From Bacteroidaceae bacterium (GTDB lineage Bacteria > Bacteroidota > Bacteroidia > Bacteroidales > Bacteroidaceae): a DNA stretch of 46,244 nt. Numbering within the stretch: the first letter of the stretch is position 1; every line of letters starts with the position of its first letter. Positions 1-9,218 of the stretch are shown here, piece after piece. Position numbers and translations under genes: made by a program. The notes beneath the pieces are model-generated. The model was not told where the DNA came from. It saw only the letters and a program-made list of their open reading frames with translations, and did not search any database. The stretch spans positions 1-46,244 of the forward strand of contig JAFUHF010000041.1 in assembly GCA_017468985.1 (NCBI GenBank), written 5' to 3'.

Positions 1-120
1 AGTGGAAATCGTCCCTCCCTCAGCGCAGCTATTTCTACCTAGTGGTAATCGTCCCTCCCTCAGCGCAGCTATTTCTACCGGGTAGAAATCGTCCTGCAAT
101 TTGAGCGGCCATTTCTACCT
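1..120. repeat. Three 40-bp tandem repeats with internal inverted repeats
   Basis: Three consecutive 40-bp units (1-40, 41-80, 81-120). Units 1 and 2 differ at two positions; unit 3 keeps both ends but has a diverged middle. Each unit starts near GGTAGAAAT (or a variant) and ends with ATTTCTACC, so the ends can pair. ATTTCTACC at 71-79 and GGTAGAAAT at 81-89 form a perfect 9-bp palindrome with one central base. The array may continue beyond the left edge of the window. The stop codon of the acyltransferase gene (115-117 on the minus strand) lies inside the last unit. No unique spacers are present, so this is not a CRISPR array. Confidence 0.9.
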
Positions 121-1032
121 GTTTTTCGTAATTGCGCACAGCGGCAAACTGTGCCACCCTCTCGTCAATCGGCTCACAGCCCAGGCAAGCAGCAAAGAGA
201 ACATGAGAATGGCCCCTACGTTGATACCCACAAACGGAGTGACCGAGCACAACGACAAGGGACCGATCATCAATGGATTGTGAACAAGATAGAGCGGATA
301 AGTGAGACGGTCCATCCACCTTGCAAATGGAGGCAACGGGAGCTCACCAAGCAACGGACGCAGTGAGAGCAACGCCAAGGCCAGAAAACTGCGCATGGCC
401 ACGTAGCCCGTAGCCACATCGAAGACGAGGAGGCTTTTCCACGTGATCACCTGCAAGGCTATGCACAACACTACCACACAGCGTTGCACCTGCTGCACGC
501 GCAGGGGAAGCACAGGCGAAAAGTAGGCCACCAGATAGAGAGGAAACCAATAGAACCGACCATAGAAACACAGCAGCGACAGCACAAAGGCCGCCCATGC
601 CAGCAGCCACATCCACAGTGCCCAGCGACGCAGGCACTGCATCAATGGCAATACCGCGTAGCAGACCAGAATGGCCGTAACGAACCACAGATGGTTCAGC
701 CCGGGCAGCGCTGCGCCGAAGCCCTGAAGGCAGCAAGCGTAGAGCAAAACCTGCGACCATGAGAAAGCCGAAGGAAAGAAGAAGCCATAGACCAGCAGGA
801 AGCAGAGCAGCGTCAGCACATAAGGCAGGTAAATGCGCTTTAAGCGCCTGAGGCCCCACTGCCGCCAGTCCTTCACGCGTCGCTCACCGTAGAGCGAGGC
901 ACTGAGCACAAAGAATAGCGGCACTCCTACGTAGAACGTAGCCGACCACGGATTGCCATACCCCTCCAGAAGGTGGCACACCACGATGCAGAGCATCGCA
1001 AGAATACGCAGATAGGAAACGCCGCTGTCCAT
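115..1032 (-). CDS. Acyltransferase family 3 membrane protein
   Basis: A 305-residue integral membrane protein of the acyltransferase-3 (OafA/YrhL-like) family, which transfers acyl groups, usually acetyl, to surface sugars or lipids. The N-terminus places a histidine (His20) in the first membrane segment (LRILAMLCIVVCH), as is usual for the family. About ten hydrophobic segments follow, with basic loops such as GERRVKDWRQW. The acceptor cannot be read from the sequence. It is last in a minus-strand run after the metallophosphoesterase and purT, 82 bp downstream of purT, so it may be co-transcribed with them. Its last codons run into the 40-bp repeat array, so the array could have trimmed or replaced the original C-terminus. 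Confidence 0.8.
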   Translation of the reverse strand: MDSGVSYLRILAMLCIVVCHLLEGYGNPWSATFYVGVPLFFVLSASLYGERRVKDWRQWGLRRLKRIYLPYVLTLLCFLLVYGFFFPSAFSWSQVLLYACCLQGFGAALPGLNHLWFVTAILVCYAVLPLMQCLRRWALWMWLLAWAAFVLSLLCFYGRFYWFPLYLVAYFSPVLPLRVQQVQRCVVVLCIALQVITWKSLLVFDVATGYVAMRSFLALALLSLRPLLGELPLPPFARWMDRLTYPLYLVHNPLMIGPLSLCSVTPFVGINVGAILMFSLLLAWAVSRLTRGWHSLPLCAITKNR

Positions 1033-1114
1033 AAAGAAATGGTGTCCACAAACCCTATGCTACAGGCACGGTGGCCACAGGCAGCAGGATTTGTGGACGG
1101 GAAAGGGATTTATC

Positions 1115-2278
1115 TTAATACACTTCAACGTAGCCGGCCAGTCGCTGAGCCTTGTCGCGCAAGGATTGCAGGTCGCAGCCGTTTTCGCCACTCACCACTA
1201 CCACTCCCATGCGGCGGTTCTTACGCGTAGAGGGTTTACCAAAGATGCGTACGTCGGCATCCTCCTCGCAGGTCAGCTCCACGCCGCGATAACGCGGAGC
1301 CTCCGTAGAAGCGATGGGCGAAAGGATGACGGCACTGGCACCAGTGCGCAGCTGCTTGATGCAGGGAATGGGCAAGCCCAGCACTGCACGGGCATGAAGC
1401 TCAAATTCGTTGAAGTTCTGCGTTCCGGCCAGCGTCACCATACCCGTATCGTGAGGACGCGGAGAAAGTTCGGAAAAGTAAACCCCATCCTTATGGGAAA
1501 GGAAAAACTCTACGCCCCAAATGCCGGCTCCCGTAAGGGCCTCGGTCACCTTGGCAGCCATGCGCTGCGCTTCCTGAAGCTGCTCCGCACTGATAGCCGC
1601 CGGCTGGAAACTTTCACGGTAGTCGCCATGCTCCTGCCGGTGACCCACTGGCGGACAAAACAGCGTGGGACCATTTTGCTGCGTAACAGTGAGCAGCGTG
1701 ATTTCAGAATCAAAATGAATGAATTCCTCTATGATGACTTCCTTCAGATCGCCGCGGCATCCCGTCATGGCATAATCCCAGCAACCACGCAGATCGGCTT
1801 CGCACTTGGCTACGCTCTGGCCTTTACCGGAGGACGACATCAGCGGTTTAATGACGCAAGGGAAACCTATTTCACTTGCTGCGCGGAGCAGTTCGTCGTA
1901 GGTGGTGGCATAGAAGTATTTTGCCGTTTTGAGTCCCAGCTCCTTTGCTGCGAGATCGCGAATGGCCTTGCGGTTCATGGTGAAATTAACGGCCCGAGCC
2001 GACGGCACCACCTGAATGCCTTCCCGTTCAAAATCGTAGAGCCTCTCCGTACGGATGGCCTCAATCTCGGGCACAATGACGTCGGGGCAATGTTTCTTTA
2101 CGGCTGCCGCCAGGGCATCGCCGTCGAGCATGGGGAAAACCTCGCGCTCGTCGGCCACCTGCATGGCCGGAGCATCATCATAAGCATCGCAGGCCACCAC
2201 GCGACCACCAAGACGTTTCACGGCGATGGTGAATTCCTTGCCCAGTTCGCCGCTTCCTAAAAGCATGATCTTTTTCAT
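1115..2278 (-). CDS. purT: Formate-dependent phosphoribosylglycinamide formyltransferase PurT
   Basis: A 387-residue ATP-grasp enzyme of purine synthesis. It makes formyl-GAR from GAR, formate and ATP, as the folate-independent alternative to PurN, in the cytosol. The N-terminal nucleotide-binding-like segment [11 protein letters not shown] is characteristic of the PurT/PurK family. The ATP-grasp core shows [17 protein letters not shown] near residues 150-165 and [21 protein letters not shown] near 290-310, where the metal-binding glutamate and the RPHD motif lie. Length and motifs fit full-length PurT. The start ATG lies 40 bp after the metallophosphoesterase gene, suggesting a shared transcript. 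Nothing looks damaged. The long plus-strand open frame opposite it is an antisense shadow. Confidence 0.95.
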   Translation of the reverse strand: MKKIMLLGSGELGKEFTIAVKRLGGRVVACDAYDDAPAMQVADEREVFPMLDGDALAAAVKKHCPDVIVPEIEAIRTERLYDFEREGIQVVPSARAVNFTMNRKAIRDLAAKELGLKTAKYFYATTYDELLRAASEIGFPCVIKPLMSSSGKGQSVAKCEADLRGCWDYAMTGCRGDLKEVIIEEFIHFDSEITLLTVTQQNGPTLFCPPVGHRQEHGDYRESFQPAAISAEQLQEAQRMAAKVTEALTGAGIWGVEFFLSHKDGVYFSELSPRPHDTGMVTLAGTQNFNEFELHARAVLGLPIPCIKQLRTGASAVILSPIASTEAPRYRGVELTCEEDADVRIFGKPSTRKNRRMGVVVVSGENGCDLQSLRDKAQRLAGYVEVY

Positions 2279-2318
2279 GACTATTGAAATATGATTAATT
2301 GGTATATGGATTTCTTCT

Positions 2319-3413
2319 TCAGTTGTGCAACGTAGCTACCACCAACTCGCTTTGGGAGCCAATGCGGAACTTGCCTCCCCAAATGCCCAATCCGGAACTC
2401 ACGTAGACGTGCGTTCTGCCTGACTTGCGCAGATAGCCGTGAGAGCACTCATAGATGGCATCGGTTATCAGATTAATGGGGAAAACCTGTCCTCTGTGCG
2501 TATGGCCTGAGAACTGAAAGTCTATGCCGACAGCCTCGGCCTCCTCCAGATGGTAAGGCTGGTGATCCAGCAGAATGACGGGAAGGTCGGTCTGCAGCCC
2601 CTCGGTGAGATGCCGCAAGGATGCACGCCGCAGGTTGGTGCGATCGTCACGCCCTACGATATAGAAGGCGCTGTCTACCATCACTGCTTCATCGCGTAGC
2701 AGACGGATGCCACTTTCCTGCATGAACTGCGCACTCTTTTCCATCCCGGCCAGCCAGTCGTGGTTGCCCATACAAGCATATACTCCCAACGGAGCCTTGA
2801 TGCCTCTCAACACGGCTGCTGTGCCACTCTCCCATAAGGGGCGCACGGAATTATCGACAATGTCGCCTGCTATGAGCACCACGTCGGGCTGCTGTGCATT
2901 TATTAGCTCCACCCATCCGGCTGCCTCACGCGGACCGATGGTATAACCCAGGTGCAGGTCGGAAACGGCCACAATACGAAGCGGACGCTTCAGAGGACGC
3001 TCCACCTTCAGATCCAAGGATACGATAGCCTTGCTGCGGTAATGGAAATAGCCATAAAGAAAAAGGAGCGCCACCGGAACCAGTAAGAGCAGCGTACCCT
3101 TCCACGAATGGAGGAACCACGGGCGCATGGCTGGAATCATTAGCCGAAGCAAGTCCAGCACCAGCAAGCCTAAAAAGAGGTAAAGCAGGATGAAGAACCA
3201 CGAAGTGGACAAACCATAGATAAACGTGAGCAACGGAACAGGCACTTCAGCTGAACGGATGGCAAAAAAGGCCGGCAGCAGAAGGAAAAGCCCCACAATC
3301 AGAATCACGGCTCCCACTCTTGGAACAGTGCCAAAAGGCAATATTTGCCAAAAGCGACGACAGATATAAAACAAAAGAAGCAAAAACAAAAGCAGGGGAA
3401 TGAGGAACTTCAT
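2319..3413 (-). CDS. Membrane-anchored metallophosphoesterase
   Basis: A 364-residue calcineurin-like phosphoesterase. Three or four hydrophobic segments occupy residues 1-120. The catalytic domain follows with the full set of metal ligands: SDLHLG (Asp152, His154), IAGDIVDN (Asp184), MGNHDW (Asn217, His218), a histidine in LLDHQPYH (His284) and [10 protein letters not shown] (His304, His306). The arrangement matches YkuE-like and YaeI-like enzymes; members of this broad group hydrolyse phosphodiesters such as lipid intermediates, but the substrate here is unknown. It is first in the metallophosphoesterase-purT-acyltransferase run, with a -7 element about 40 bp upstream. The active site probably sits at the membrane surface; its side is not determined. 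Confidence 0.85.
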   Translation of the reverse strand: MKFLIPLLLFLLLLFYICRRFWQILPFGTVPRVGAVILIVGLFLLLPAFFAIRSAEVPVPLLTFIYGLSTSWFFILLYLFLGLLVLDLLRLMIPAMRPWFLHSWKGTLLLLVPVALLFLYGYFHYRSKAIVSLDLKVERPLKRPLRIVAVSDLHLGYTIGPREAAGWVELINAQQPDVVLIAGDIVDNSVRPLWESGTAAVLRGIKAPLGVYACMGNHDWLAGMEKSAQFMQESGIRLLRDEAVMVDSAFYIVGRDDRTNLRRASLRHLTEGLQTDLPVILLDHQPYHLEEAEAVGIDFQFSGHTHRGQVFPINLITDAIYECSHGYLRKSGRTHVYVSSGLGIWGGKFRIGSQSELVVATLHN

Positions 3414-3452
3414 GCGACAGCTATTTCTTTATAATGAATAATGACAGGTCTG

Positions 3453-3460
3453 CAAAGTTA
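3453..3460 (-). promoter_or_regulatory. Bacteroidetes -7 element for the metallophosphoesterase-purT run
   Basis: The minus strand reads TAACTTTG, a perfect match to the Bacteroidetes -7 consensus TAnnTTTG, about 40 bases before the metallophosphoesterase start. No clear TTTG is seen about 20 bases further upstream, so the -33 half is weak or absent. Confidence 0.5.
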
Positions 3461-3687
3461 CATCTTTTACGGCATGCAGGGAGGACGAAAGGAGAAATAA
3501 TGAATAAAAGCCGCCCTTCGGAGGTTGTTTTGCCCCTACTGTTTTTACGCTAAGGGGCATCAGAGCAGCAATCACCGATGGTAAACAGGAGCTATCCATT
3601 TGTTTATAAAATCAAGATATCACCACAGAGTTCACCATGCCCGTGGAGTTTCTCACGCCAAGTCGAGCAAAGAAAACTCCGCTTTCC

Positions 3688-3719
3688 TTTTGCGCTTCGC
3701 GTGCATAATCGTAACTTTG
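3688..3719 (+). promoter_or_regulatory. Promoter of the DUF4294-CotH pair
   Basis: TTTG at 3688-3691, a 20-base gap, then TAACTTTG at 3712-3719: an exact match in sequence and spacing to the Bacteroidetes primary sigma factor consensus. Transcription should begin around 3725, about 25 bases before the DUF4294 start codon. Confidence 0.8.
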
Positions 3720-3749
3720 CTGCACAAATAAAGATGTATACTCAGAAGG

Positions 3750-4358
3750 ATGAAGTCATTACGTCTGATGTTACTAAGTCTGTTCCTCTTGCCATCGGCA
3801 TTGGAAATAAAGGCCCAAACGAATGACACGTTGCGTGCCGTAGTACGTGTAAGCGTGAACCGCGTGGCCTATGATGGCGACAGTATTCCCAACGTCAAGT
3901 TGCACGAATTCTACTGCATGCCGCCCATGCAATTTCGGAACAAAAAAGAGCAAGAGAAATATAACCGAATGGTCAGAAACATCAAGTACGTATTCCCCTA
4001 CGCCCAATTGGTAAGAAGCACCCTCATTGAGACGCATGACTATCTGGAGACCTTGCCCAACGACAAGGCAAGAAAGCAGCACATCGCTTTGGTAGAAAAA
4101 GGAGTAAAAGAACAGTATACCCCCATCGTGAAGAAAATGTCAAGGTCGCAGGGGAAGTTGCTCGTAAAACTGGTAGATCGGGAGTGCGGACAGACCTCCT
4201 ACGAAATGGTGAAAGCATTTCTTGGTCCTGTTAAGGCAAGCGTGTATCAGGTAGTGGCAGGACTTTTTGGCAACAGCCTGACGAAGCATTACGATCCGGA
4301 AGGCGAAGACAAACATACGGAACGCATCGTGAGAATGGTGGAAAGTGGGCAGATATGA
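3750..4358 (+). CDS. Secreted DUF4294 family protein
   Basis: A 202-residue protein with a signal peptide (MKSLRLMLLSLFLLPSALEIKAQ, cleavage probably after about residue 23). The rest is a DUF4294 domain, a Bacteroidetes family of unknown function. Recognisable segments are the stretch ending PNVKLHEFYCMPP near residue 55, the basic helical part FRNKKEQEKYNRMVRNIKYV near 62-81, and the region around RECGQTSYEMVKAFLG. No catalytic motif is evident. The gene has a consensus promoter, and its TGA stop overlaps the ATG of the CotH-family gene (ATGA at 4355-4358), so the two are translationally coupled and may act together outside the cytoplasm. Confidence 0.8.
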   Translation: MKSLRLMLLSLFLLPSALEIKAQTNDTLRAVVRVSVNRVAYDGDSIPNVKLHEFYCMPPMQFRNKKEQEKYNRMVRNIKYVFPYAQLVRSTLIETHDYLETLPNDKARKQHIALVEKGVKEQYTPIVKKMSRSQGKLLVKLVDRECGQTSYEMVKAFLGPVKASVYQVVAGLFGNSLTKHYDPEGEDKHTERIVRMVESGQI

Positions 4359-6412
4359 ACTATAAACAACTTCTATCAGCATGGGGCTCCGAAGGGCAAA
4401 GAAAACGGAAGGTCTTTCTGTTTTGCATCTTCATCATGACCACACTGCTACCCTCATGGGGCCAGACACCACGTCAACGGACGAATCTGCCCACCCTCTA
4501 CATCAACACCCTTGACGGTTCAGGCATAACGAGCAAAAAAACGTACAAGTTGGCCACCATGTACTGGGTGGAAGGAGGAAACATCACTCGCTATGATTCC
4601 CTGGAAATACGCGGAAGAGGAAACTCTACTTGGGGAATGGCCAAGAAACCCTACCGTATAAAATTCAAGAAGAAACAGAAACTACTGGGCAAAGGCTACG
4701 CCAATGCAAGAAACTGGACCCTACTGGCCAATTGCGCTGACAAAACCATGCTCCGTAATGCCCTGACCAGCGAAGTGGGCGTATTTTTGGGGCTAAGCTA
4801 TAATCCTGCCGCACGATTTGTAGACTTCTACCTGAATAATCGATACTTAGGCACCTATCAAATCTCCGATCAGGTAGACATACGCCCCCATCGCGTAGAC
4901 ATCGTAGAACAAGAAATGATGGTGAGGGAAGACAAGGCCAACATAACGGGAGGCTATCTGCTGGAAGCCACAGCCAACACTGACAGCGATGACAAATACT
5001 TCCGAACAAACAAAGGCGTACACGTCAGGATTCACAGCCCCAAGCCAGACAGCATAGTAAACCGACAGGTGCAGTATATCCAGAACTACGTGATGGGATT
5101 TGAAAGCGCATTGTTTTCATCATCGTTTGGTGACCCCACTCGCGGTTATCGAAACTATGTGGATACCACGAGCCTGCTGGCATGGTATACGGCTAACGAG
5201 ATAGCATCAAACCCTGACGGATTCTACAGTACTTATTTCTACAAGGAAAAAGACGATCCCCACCTGTACTGGGGGCCACTATGGGACAACGACATTTCCT
5301 ACAACAACACCATTCGCAAGGGTGACGTAACAGAGCAACTGATGTCGGAAATTGGTTTTGGCGACGGCATTACCAAAGTATGGCTATCGCGTATGTGGGA
5401 AGACGAATGGTTTATAAGCGCCTTGAACCGCTTCTACCGCAAAGCCTACAAAGCAGGCCTTACCGACTTCATGGAGAGAAAGGTAGACTCATTGGCTGCC
5501 ATCATTCGCTTGTCGCAAGCCGAAAACTACAAAGTATGGAACATTAAGCAGCAGTATTATGAAGAAATTGTACTCTATAGCACCTACGACGAATACGTAG
5601 AAGATCTCAAAGCCTTCATTCGAGGCCATAACCAGTTTCTTCTCAATACATTCTGCATGTCAAGCACCTTCGAAGCCGACACGACCTGCTACTACCGTAT
5701 CTCGAACAAAAGTAACCCCTTGGGCGTGTTGGACATTTATGGTTCGATAGATGATCCCGAAAGCATGGTTCGCCTCTGCATGTATGCAAACAGATCTGAC
5801 AGAATACATCAGCAATGGAGAATCAGACCCCTAAAAGACGGAACCTTCATGTTGCTCGCCTCTGACAAAGAGATTGCCGTAACAGATGCCTACGACGACA
5901 CGCCCAGCATCTCTACGTTGCTCTTGGAAAGGGCAGACTCCAATGACACACGTCAACAATGGCAGATTCTCCCTCAGGATAAAGGCCGATTCTTTAATAT
6001 TAAGAACGTGAAAACCGGCAGAGTAGCCAATAATCGCAATGGTTCTACCATTAACAACAACATGGTGGTAAGCTATGAAAGCGACAACCGCGATGCAACG
6101 ACCAACAGTCGCCTTTGGAGCATCAGCTCTGATGGAGCCATACCGTCCCCTTCCATGAACAGCATACTAAAACAGGAACGAACCGCCGACTATGCATTAA
6201 TGTATAACCCCACCTTACAAGAAGTGCATTTCGTAGCACCCGACCTTGCACAGCTCAGGTTTGAATGTAATGTTTTTTCCTTAGAAGGAAGAATGATAGG
6301 CCATTTCAAAGGACAAGAATCTTTTAGTACAGAAAGGATTCCTAAAGGGACGTATATTATATCGTGGACCGACCAGGGGAAACGCCACAGCGCAAAATTC
6401 ATGAAGAGATAA
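4355..6412 (+). CDS. Secreted CotH-family protein with ricin-like domain and type IX secretion tail
   Basis: A 685-residue exported protein with a signal segment near residues 18-37. The CotH (atypical kinase fold) domain covers about 45-430, with RGRGNSTW (86-93), the KKPYRIKFKKK strand, WTLLANCADKTMLRN (121-135) and PLWDNDISYNN (308-318), whose aspartates match the metal/catalytic positions of CotH kinases. Residues 445-592 resemble a ricin-type beta-trefoil, with two QxW marks (QQW at 486-488 and 534-536), so carbohydrate binding is likely. The last ~80 residues end in FSLEGRMIG ... IPKGTYIIS and a basic tail, which looks like a type IX secretion sorting domain. CotH members phosphorylate proteins in some bacteria; the target here is unknown. 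Coupled by ATGA overlap to the DUF4294 gene. Confidence 0.82.
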   Translation: MNYKQLLSAWGSEGQRKRKVFLFCIFIMTTLLPSWGQTPRQRTNLPTLYINTLDGSGITSKKTYKLATMYWVEGGNITRYDSLEIRGRGNSTWGMAKKPYRIKFKKKQKLLGKGYANARNWTLLANCADKTMLRNALTSEVGVFLGLSYNPAARFVDFYLNNRYLGTYQISDQVDIRPHRVDIVEQEMMVREDKANITGGYLLEATANTDSDDKYFRTNKGVHVRIHSPKPDSIVNRQVQYIQNYVMGFESALFSSSFGDPTRGYRNYVDTTSLLAWYTANEIASNPDGFYSTYFYKEKDDPHLYWGPLWDNDISYNNTIRKGDVTEQLMSEIGFGDGITKVWLSRMWEDEWFISALNRFYRKAYKAGLTDFMERKVDSLAAIIRLSQAENYKVWNIKQQYYEEIVLYSTYDEYVEDLKAFIRGHNQFLLNTFCMSSTFEADTTCYYRISNKSNPLGVLDIYGSIDDPESMVRLCMYANRSDRIHQQWRIRPLKDGTFMLLASDKEIAVTDAYDDTPSISTLLLERADSNDTRQQWQILPQDKGRFFNIKNVKTGRVANNRNGSTINNNMVVSYESDNRDATTNSRLWSISSDGAIPSPSMNSILKQERTADYALMYNPTLQEVHFVAPDLAQLRFECNVFSLEGRMIGHFKGQESFSTERIPKGTYIISWTDQGKRHSAKFMKR

Positions 6413-6454
6413 CGCCATGGCAACTTCTAACAAACGAAACAACTGAAACCATCG

Positions 6455-6486
6455 TTTGCTTATCTGAAGATTATTTGCTACTTTTG
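6455..6486 (+). promoter_or_regulatory. Promoter of the Ca2+-ATPase gene cluster
   Basis: TTTG at 6455-6458, a 20-base gap, and TACTTTTG at 6479-6486 match the Bacteroidetes promoter consensus exactly. The predicted start is near 6492, giving a leader of about 65 bases to the ATG at 6560. Confidence 0.8.
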
Positions 6487-6559
6487 CGCTACGTTTGAGG
6501 AGACCGCCCAGCGAAACTTGCGCAGTCCCTAATTGATAAAGCACTTTAGCATCATTGCA

Positions 6560-9181
6560 ATGACGAATTTAGACCTGAGAACCTTAGGACTTACTCCCGA
6601 CGAGGTAGAAGCGCAGCGACAACAATTTGGACGCAATTTAATCACTCCCCAAAAGCGCAGGAGCGTACTCAGCCTGTATTTGGAGAAGTTTCGCGATCCC
6701 ATCATCCGTATACTGCTTGCTGCGGCAGCCCTTTCACTGATCATTGGGATAATAGAAAATCAATACGTAGAAACCATAGGTATTGTCGTCGCCATCTTGC
6801 TGGCAACTGGTATAGGATTCTACTTTGAATATGATGCACAGAAGAAGTTCGACGTGCTCAATGCATTGGGACAAGAAGAACTCACCACCGTAGTACGCGA
6901 GGGGCGTGTAATTCAGATTCCTCGAAGCGAATTGGTGGTAGGCGACATCGTTATTTTGGAGCAAGGAGCAGAAGTACCTGCCGACGGACAACTACTGGAA
7001 GCCATCGGGATGATGGTCAATGAATCGTCCCTGACAGGAGAGCCCATTTGCCATAAAACTGCCGAAGCTCCGGCACAAATGAACGACAGCACGTATCCGC
7101 GCAACAAAGTACTACGGTCGTCTATGATTGCCAGCGGCCACGGCATAATGAAAGTAGAGGCCATTGGCGATGCCACTGAGATAGGTCGTGTGGCACATCA
7201 GGCAACAGCCAGCAACCATATACAAACACCACTTGGTTTGCAATTAGATCGCCTTTCAAGCCTCATTAACAAAGTAGCGATCATTGTGTCTGTGGCCGTA
7301 TTCATTGCTTTTAGCATTCATGGGCTTTTGGTTTACCTCGGTGACATTTCTGCCACGGGTGAAGGAGGATGGCTACGAGGTGCTGAGATACTGCTGAAAT
7401 ATTTTATGGTAGCTGTAACGCTAGTAGTGATGGCTGTCCCTGAAGGTTTGCCCATGGCCGTCACTCTGAGTTTGGCACTGAATATGCGAAGGATGCTTAA
7501 AACGAATAATTTGGTTCGTAAGTTGCATGCTTGCGAAACGATGGGGGCCATCACCGTAATATGCACGGACAAGACAGGGACGCTCACACAAAACCAAATG
7601 AAAGTTTCTGACCTGAAATATCAGAAAGAAGAAGAGAAGTTTCTTTTTGAAAATATTGCAGCCAACTCTACGGCCCATTTAGAAGGTGGAGAAGAAAAAG
7701 GATGCATTGGCAATCCTACAGAATGCGCCCTGCTGCTTTATCTTCAAGATAAGGAGCAAGACTATGCAGAACTACGGCGAAAGGCACACATCATAGAACA
7801 ACTTCCCTTCTCAACGGAACGTAAATACATGTCTACCATCGTAGAATCAGGCATAACCGGTAGAAGAATACTCTACGTAAAAGGAGCTCCTGAGCAGCTC
7901 ATTGCCTTATGTACAGGGAATAATGGGGGTAATCAAGAATTTATAGATCAACTGGCCACTTACGAAGCCTCAGCAATGCGTACATTGGCTTTTGCTTATA
8001 AATTTTTGGAAGAATCCGATGGCACCGACTGCATACAAATCACCGAACAAGGAGGACTACGGCTGACTGGTATTTGCGGCATTATGGACCCCATCAGGCC
8101 CGAAGTTCCTGCTGCGATTGTCACCTGTCAGAATGCAGGAATCAATGTAAAAATAGTAACCGGCGACCACGAAGGCACTGCCATAGAAACAGCACGTCGC
8201 ATTGGCCTATGGACAGAGCAAGATTCATCAGAGAATGCTATCAGCGGAAAAGCCTTTGCCAAAATGAGTAATGAAGAAGCTTTGGAAAAAGTTGAACAAA
8301 TCAAAGTGATGAGCCGCGCCCGACCGATGGATAAACAGAGATTTGTAGAACTTTTACAGAAGAAAGGGGCTGTTGTTGCTGTAACAGGCGACGGGACTAA
8401 TGACGCACCGGCCCTTCATCATGCCCAAGTAGGCTTATCAATGGGAAGTGGAACAGCCATAGCTAAGGAAGCCAGCGATATTACACTGATTGATGACAGC
8501 TTTCGCTCAATAGCCACCGCCGTAATGTGGGGACGCAGTTTGTATAAGAACATACAACGTTTCATTGTATTCCAACTCACGGTTAGCCTCACAGCTATGG
8601 TAATTACTCTGTTAGGAGCCTTCTTTGACACAGACATGCCACTAACGGTTACACAAATATTGTGGATCAACCTCATCATGGACACATTTGCCTCATTGGC
8701 CCTCTCCACCATTCCACCATCTTCTGACGTCATGAAGGAGAGGCCTCGGCGAACGGCTGATTTCATCATCACTAAACCCATGTGGAAAAGTATTATCATT
8801 ACATCCGCTCTTTTTGTCATGATACTGCTTTATATCATCCTCTATTACGAACAATGGGGACGAAACACCCTCAACGTTCACGACCTTACCATAATATTTA
8901 CAACATTCGTAATGTTACAAATATGGAACCTGCTTAACGTGCGTACTATTGGTACTCACGACTCTGCATTCCATCATTTGAACCAATGCAGGGGACTTTT
9001 ATTGGTAATTGCCCTGATTTTTATAGGACAGATTTTGATCGTACAATTTGGTGGTGCCATTTTCCGCACCGTTCCACTTCAATTCAACACTTGGCTCATT
9101 ATCATAGCAAGTACTTCCGTCCTATTTTGGATTGATGAATTATGTAGATGGCTCAGACGCCTCTCCCAGAAAAAACAATAA
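6560..9181 (+). CDS. Calcium-translocating P-type ATPase (PMCA/SERCA-like)
   Basis: An 873-residue P2-type cation pump that exports Ca2+ at the cost of ATP. ATG 6560 is preferred over an in-frame TTG at 6533 because the family N-terminus (a short cytosolic segment ending in QQFGRNLITP) starts there. Features: TGE dephosphorylation motif (159-161), PEGLP in the fourth membrane helix (294-298), phosphorylation site CTDKTGTLTQ with Asp337, nucleotide domain with KGAPE, hinge motif GDGTNDAPAL near 610, and six C-terminal membrane helices with NLIMDTFASLAL, which supplies ion-binding Asn and Asp residues. All key residues are intact. It heads a run with ribF, rpe and comEC, although a functional link to these is not obvious. 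Confidence 0.92.
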   Translation: MTNLDLRTLGLTPDEVEAQRQQFGRNLITPQKRRSVLSLYLEKFRDPIIRILLAAAALSLIIGIIENQYVETIGIVVAILLATGIGFYFEYDAQKKFDVLNALGQEELTTVVREGRVIQIPRSELVVGDIVILEQGAEVPADGQLLEAIGMMVNESSLTGEPICHKTAEAPAQMNDSTYPRNKVLRSSMIASGHGIMKVEAIGDATEIGRVAHQATASNHIQTPLGLQLDRLSSLINKVAIIVSVAVFIAFSIHGLLVYLGDISATGEGGWLRGAEILLKYFMVAVTLVVMAVPEGLPMAVTLSLALNMRRMLKTNNLVRKLHACETMGAITVICTDKTGTLTQNQMKVSDLKYQKEEEKFLFENIAANSTAHLEGGEEKGCIGNPTECALLLYLQDKEQDYAELRRKAHIIEQLPFSTERKYMSTIVESGITGRRILYVKGAPEQLIALCTGNNGGNQEFIDQLATYEASAMRTLAFAYKFLEESDGTDCIQITEQGGLRLTGICGIMDPIRPEVPAAIVTCQNAGINVKIVTGDHEGTAIETARRIGLWTEQDSSENAISGKAFAKMSNEEALEKVEQIKVMSRARPMDKQRFVELLQKKGAVVAVTGDGTNDAPALHHAQVGLSMGSGTAIAKEASDITLIDDSFRSIATAVMWGRSLYKNIQRFIVFQLTVSLTAMVITLLGAFFDTDMPLTVTQILWINLIMDTFASLALSTIPPSSDVMKERPRRTADFIITKPMWKSIIITSALFVMILLYIILYYEQWGRNTLNVHDLTIIFTTFVMLQIWNLLNVRTIGTHDSAFHHLNQCRGLLLVIALIFIGQILIVQFGGAIFRTVPLQFNTWLIIIASTSVLFWIDELCRWLRRLSQKKQ

Positions 9182-9218
9182 GCAAACTTTTGCATGCGTT
9201 ATCACTCCATATATTAAG

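Larger units (their letters stand above)
3414..3749. other. Divergent intergenic region with two promoters
   Basis: This 336-bp spacer separates the minus-strand metallophosphoesterase run from the plus-strand DUF4294-CotH pair. It contains a -7 element for each direction. It also has a small hairpin, TGCCCCT (3531-3537) with AGGGGCA (3553-3559), with a 15-base loop and no T-run. An open frame from 3578 overlaps the next gene's start in another frame and is not supported as a gene. Confidence 0.6.

Noticed and set aside
1091-2260. Long plus-strand open frame of 389 codons
   Set aside because: It is exactly antisense to purT, whose protein shows clear family motifs; the plus-strand translation has none.
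3578-3826. 82-codon plus-strand frame before DUF4294
   Set aside because: It covers the promoter and overlaps the DUF4294 start in another frame; no domain is recognisable.
6533-6559. Upstream TTG start for the Ca2+-ATPase
   Set aside because: The added nine residues are not part of the family N-terminus, and ATG 6560 gives the standard start.
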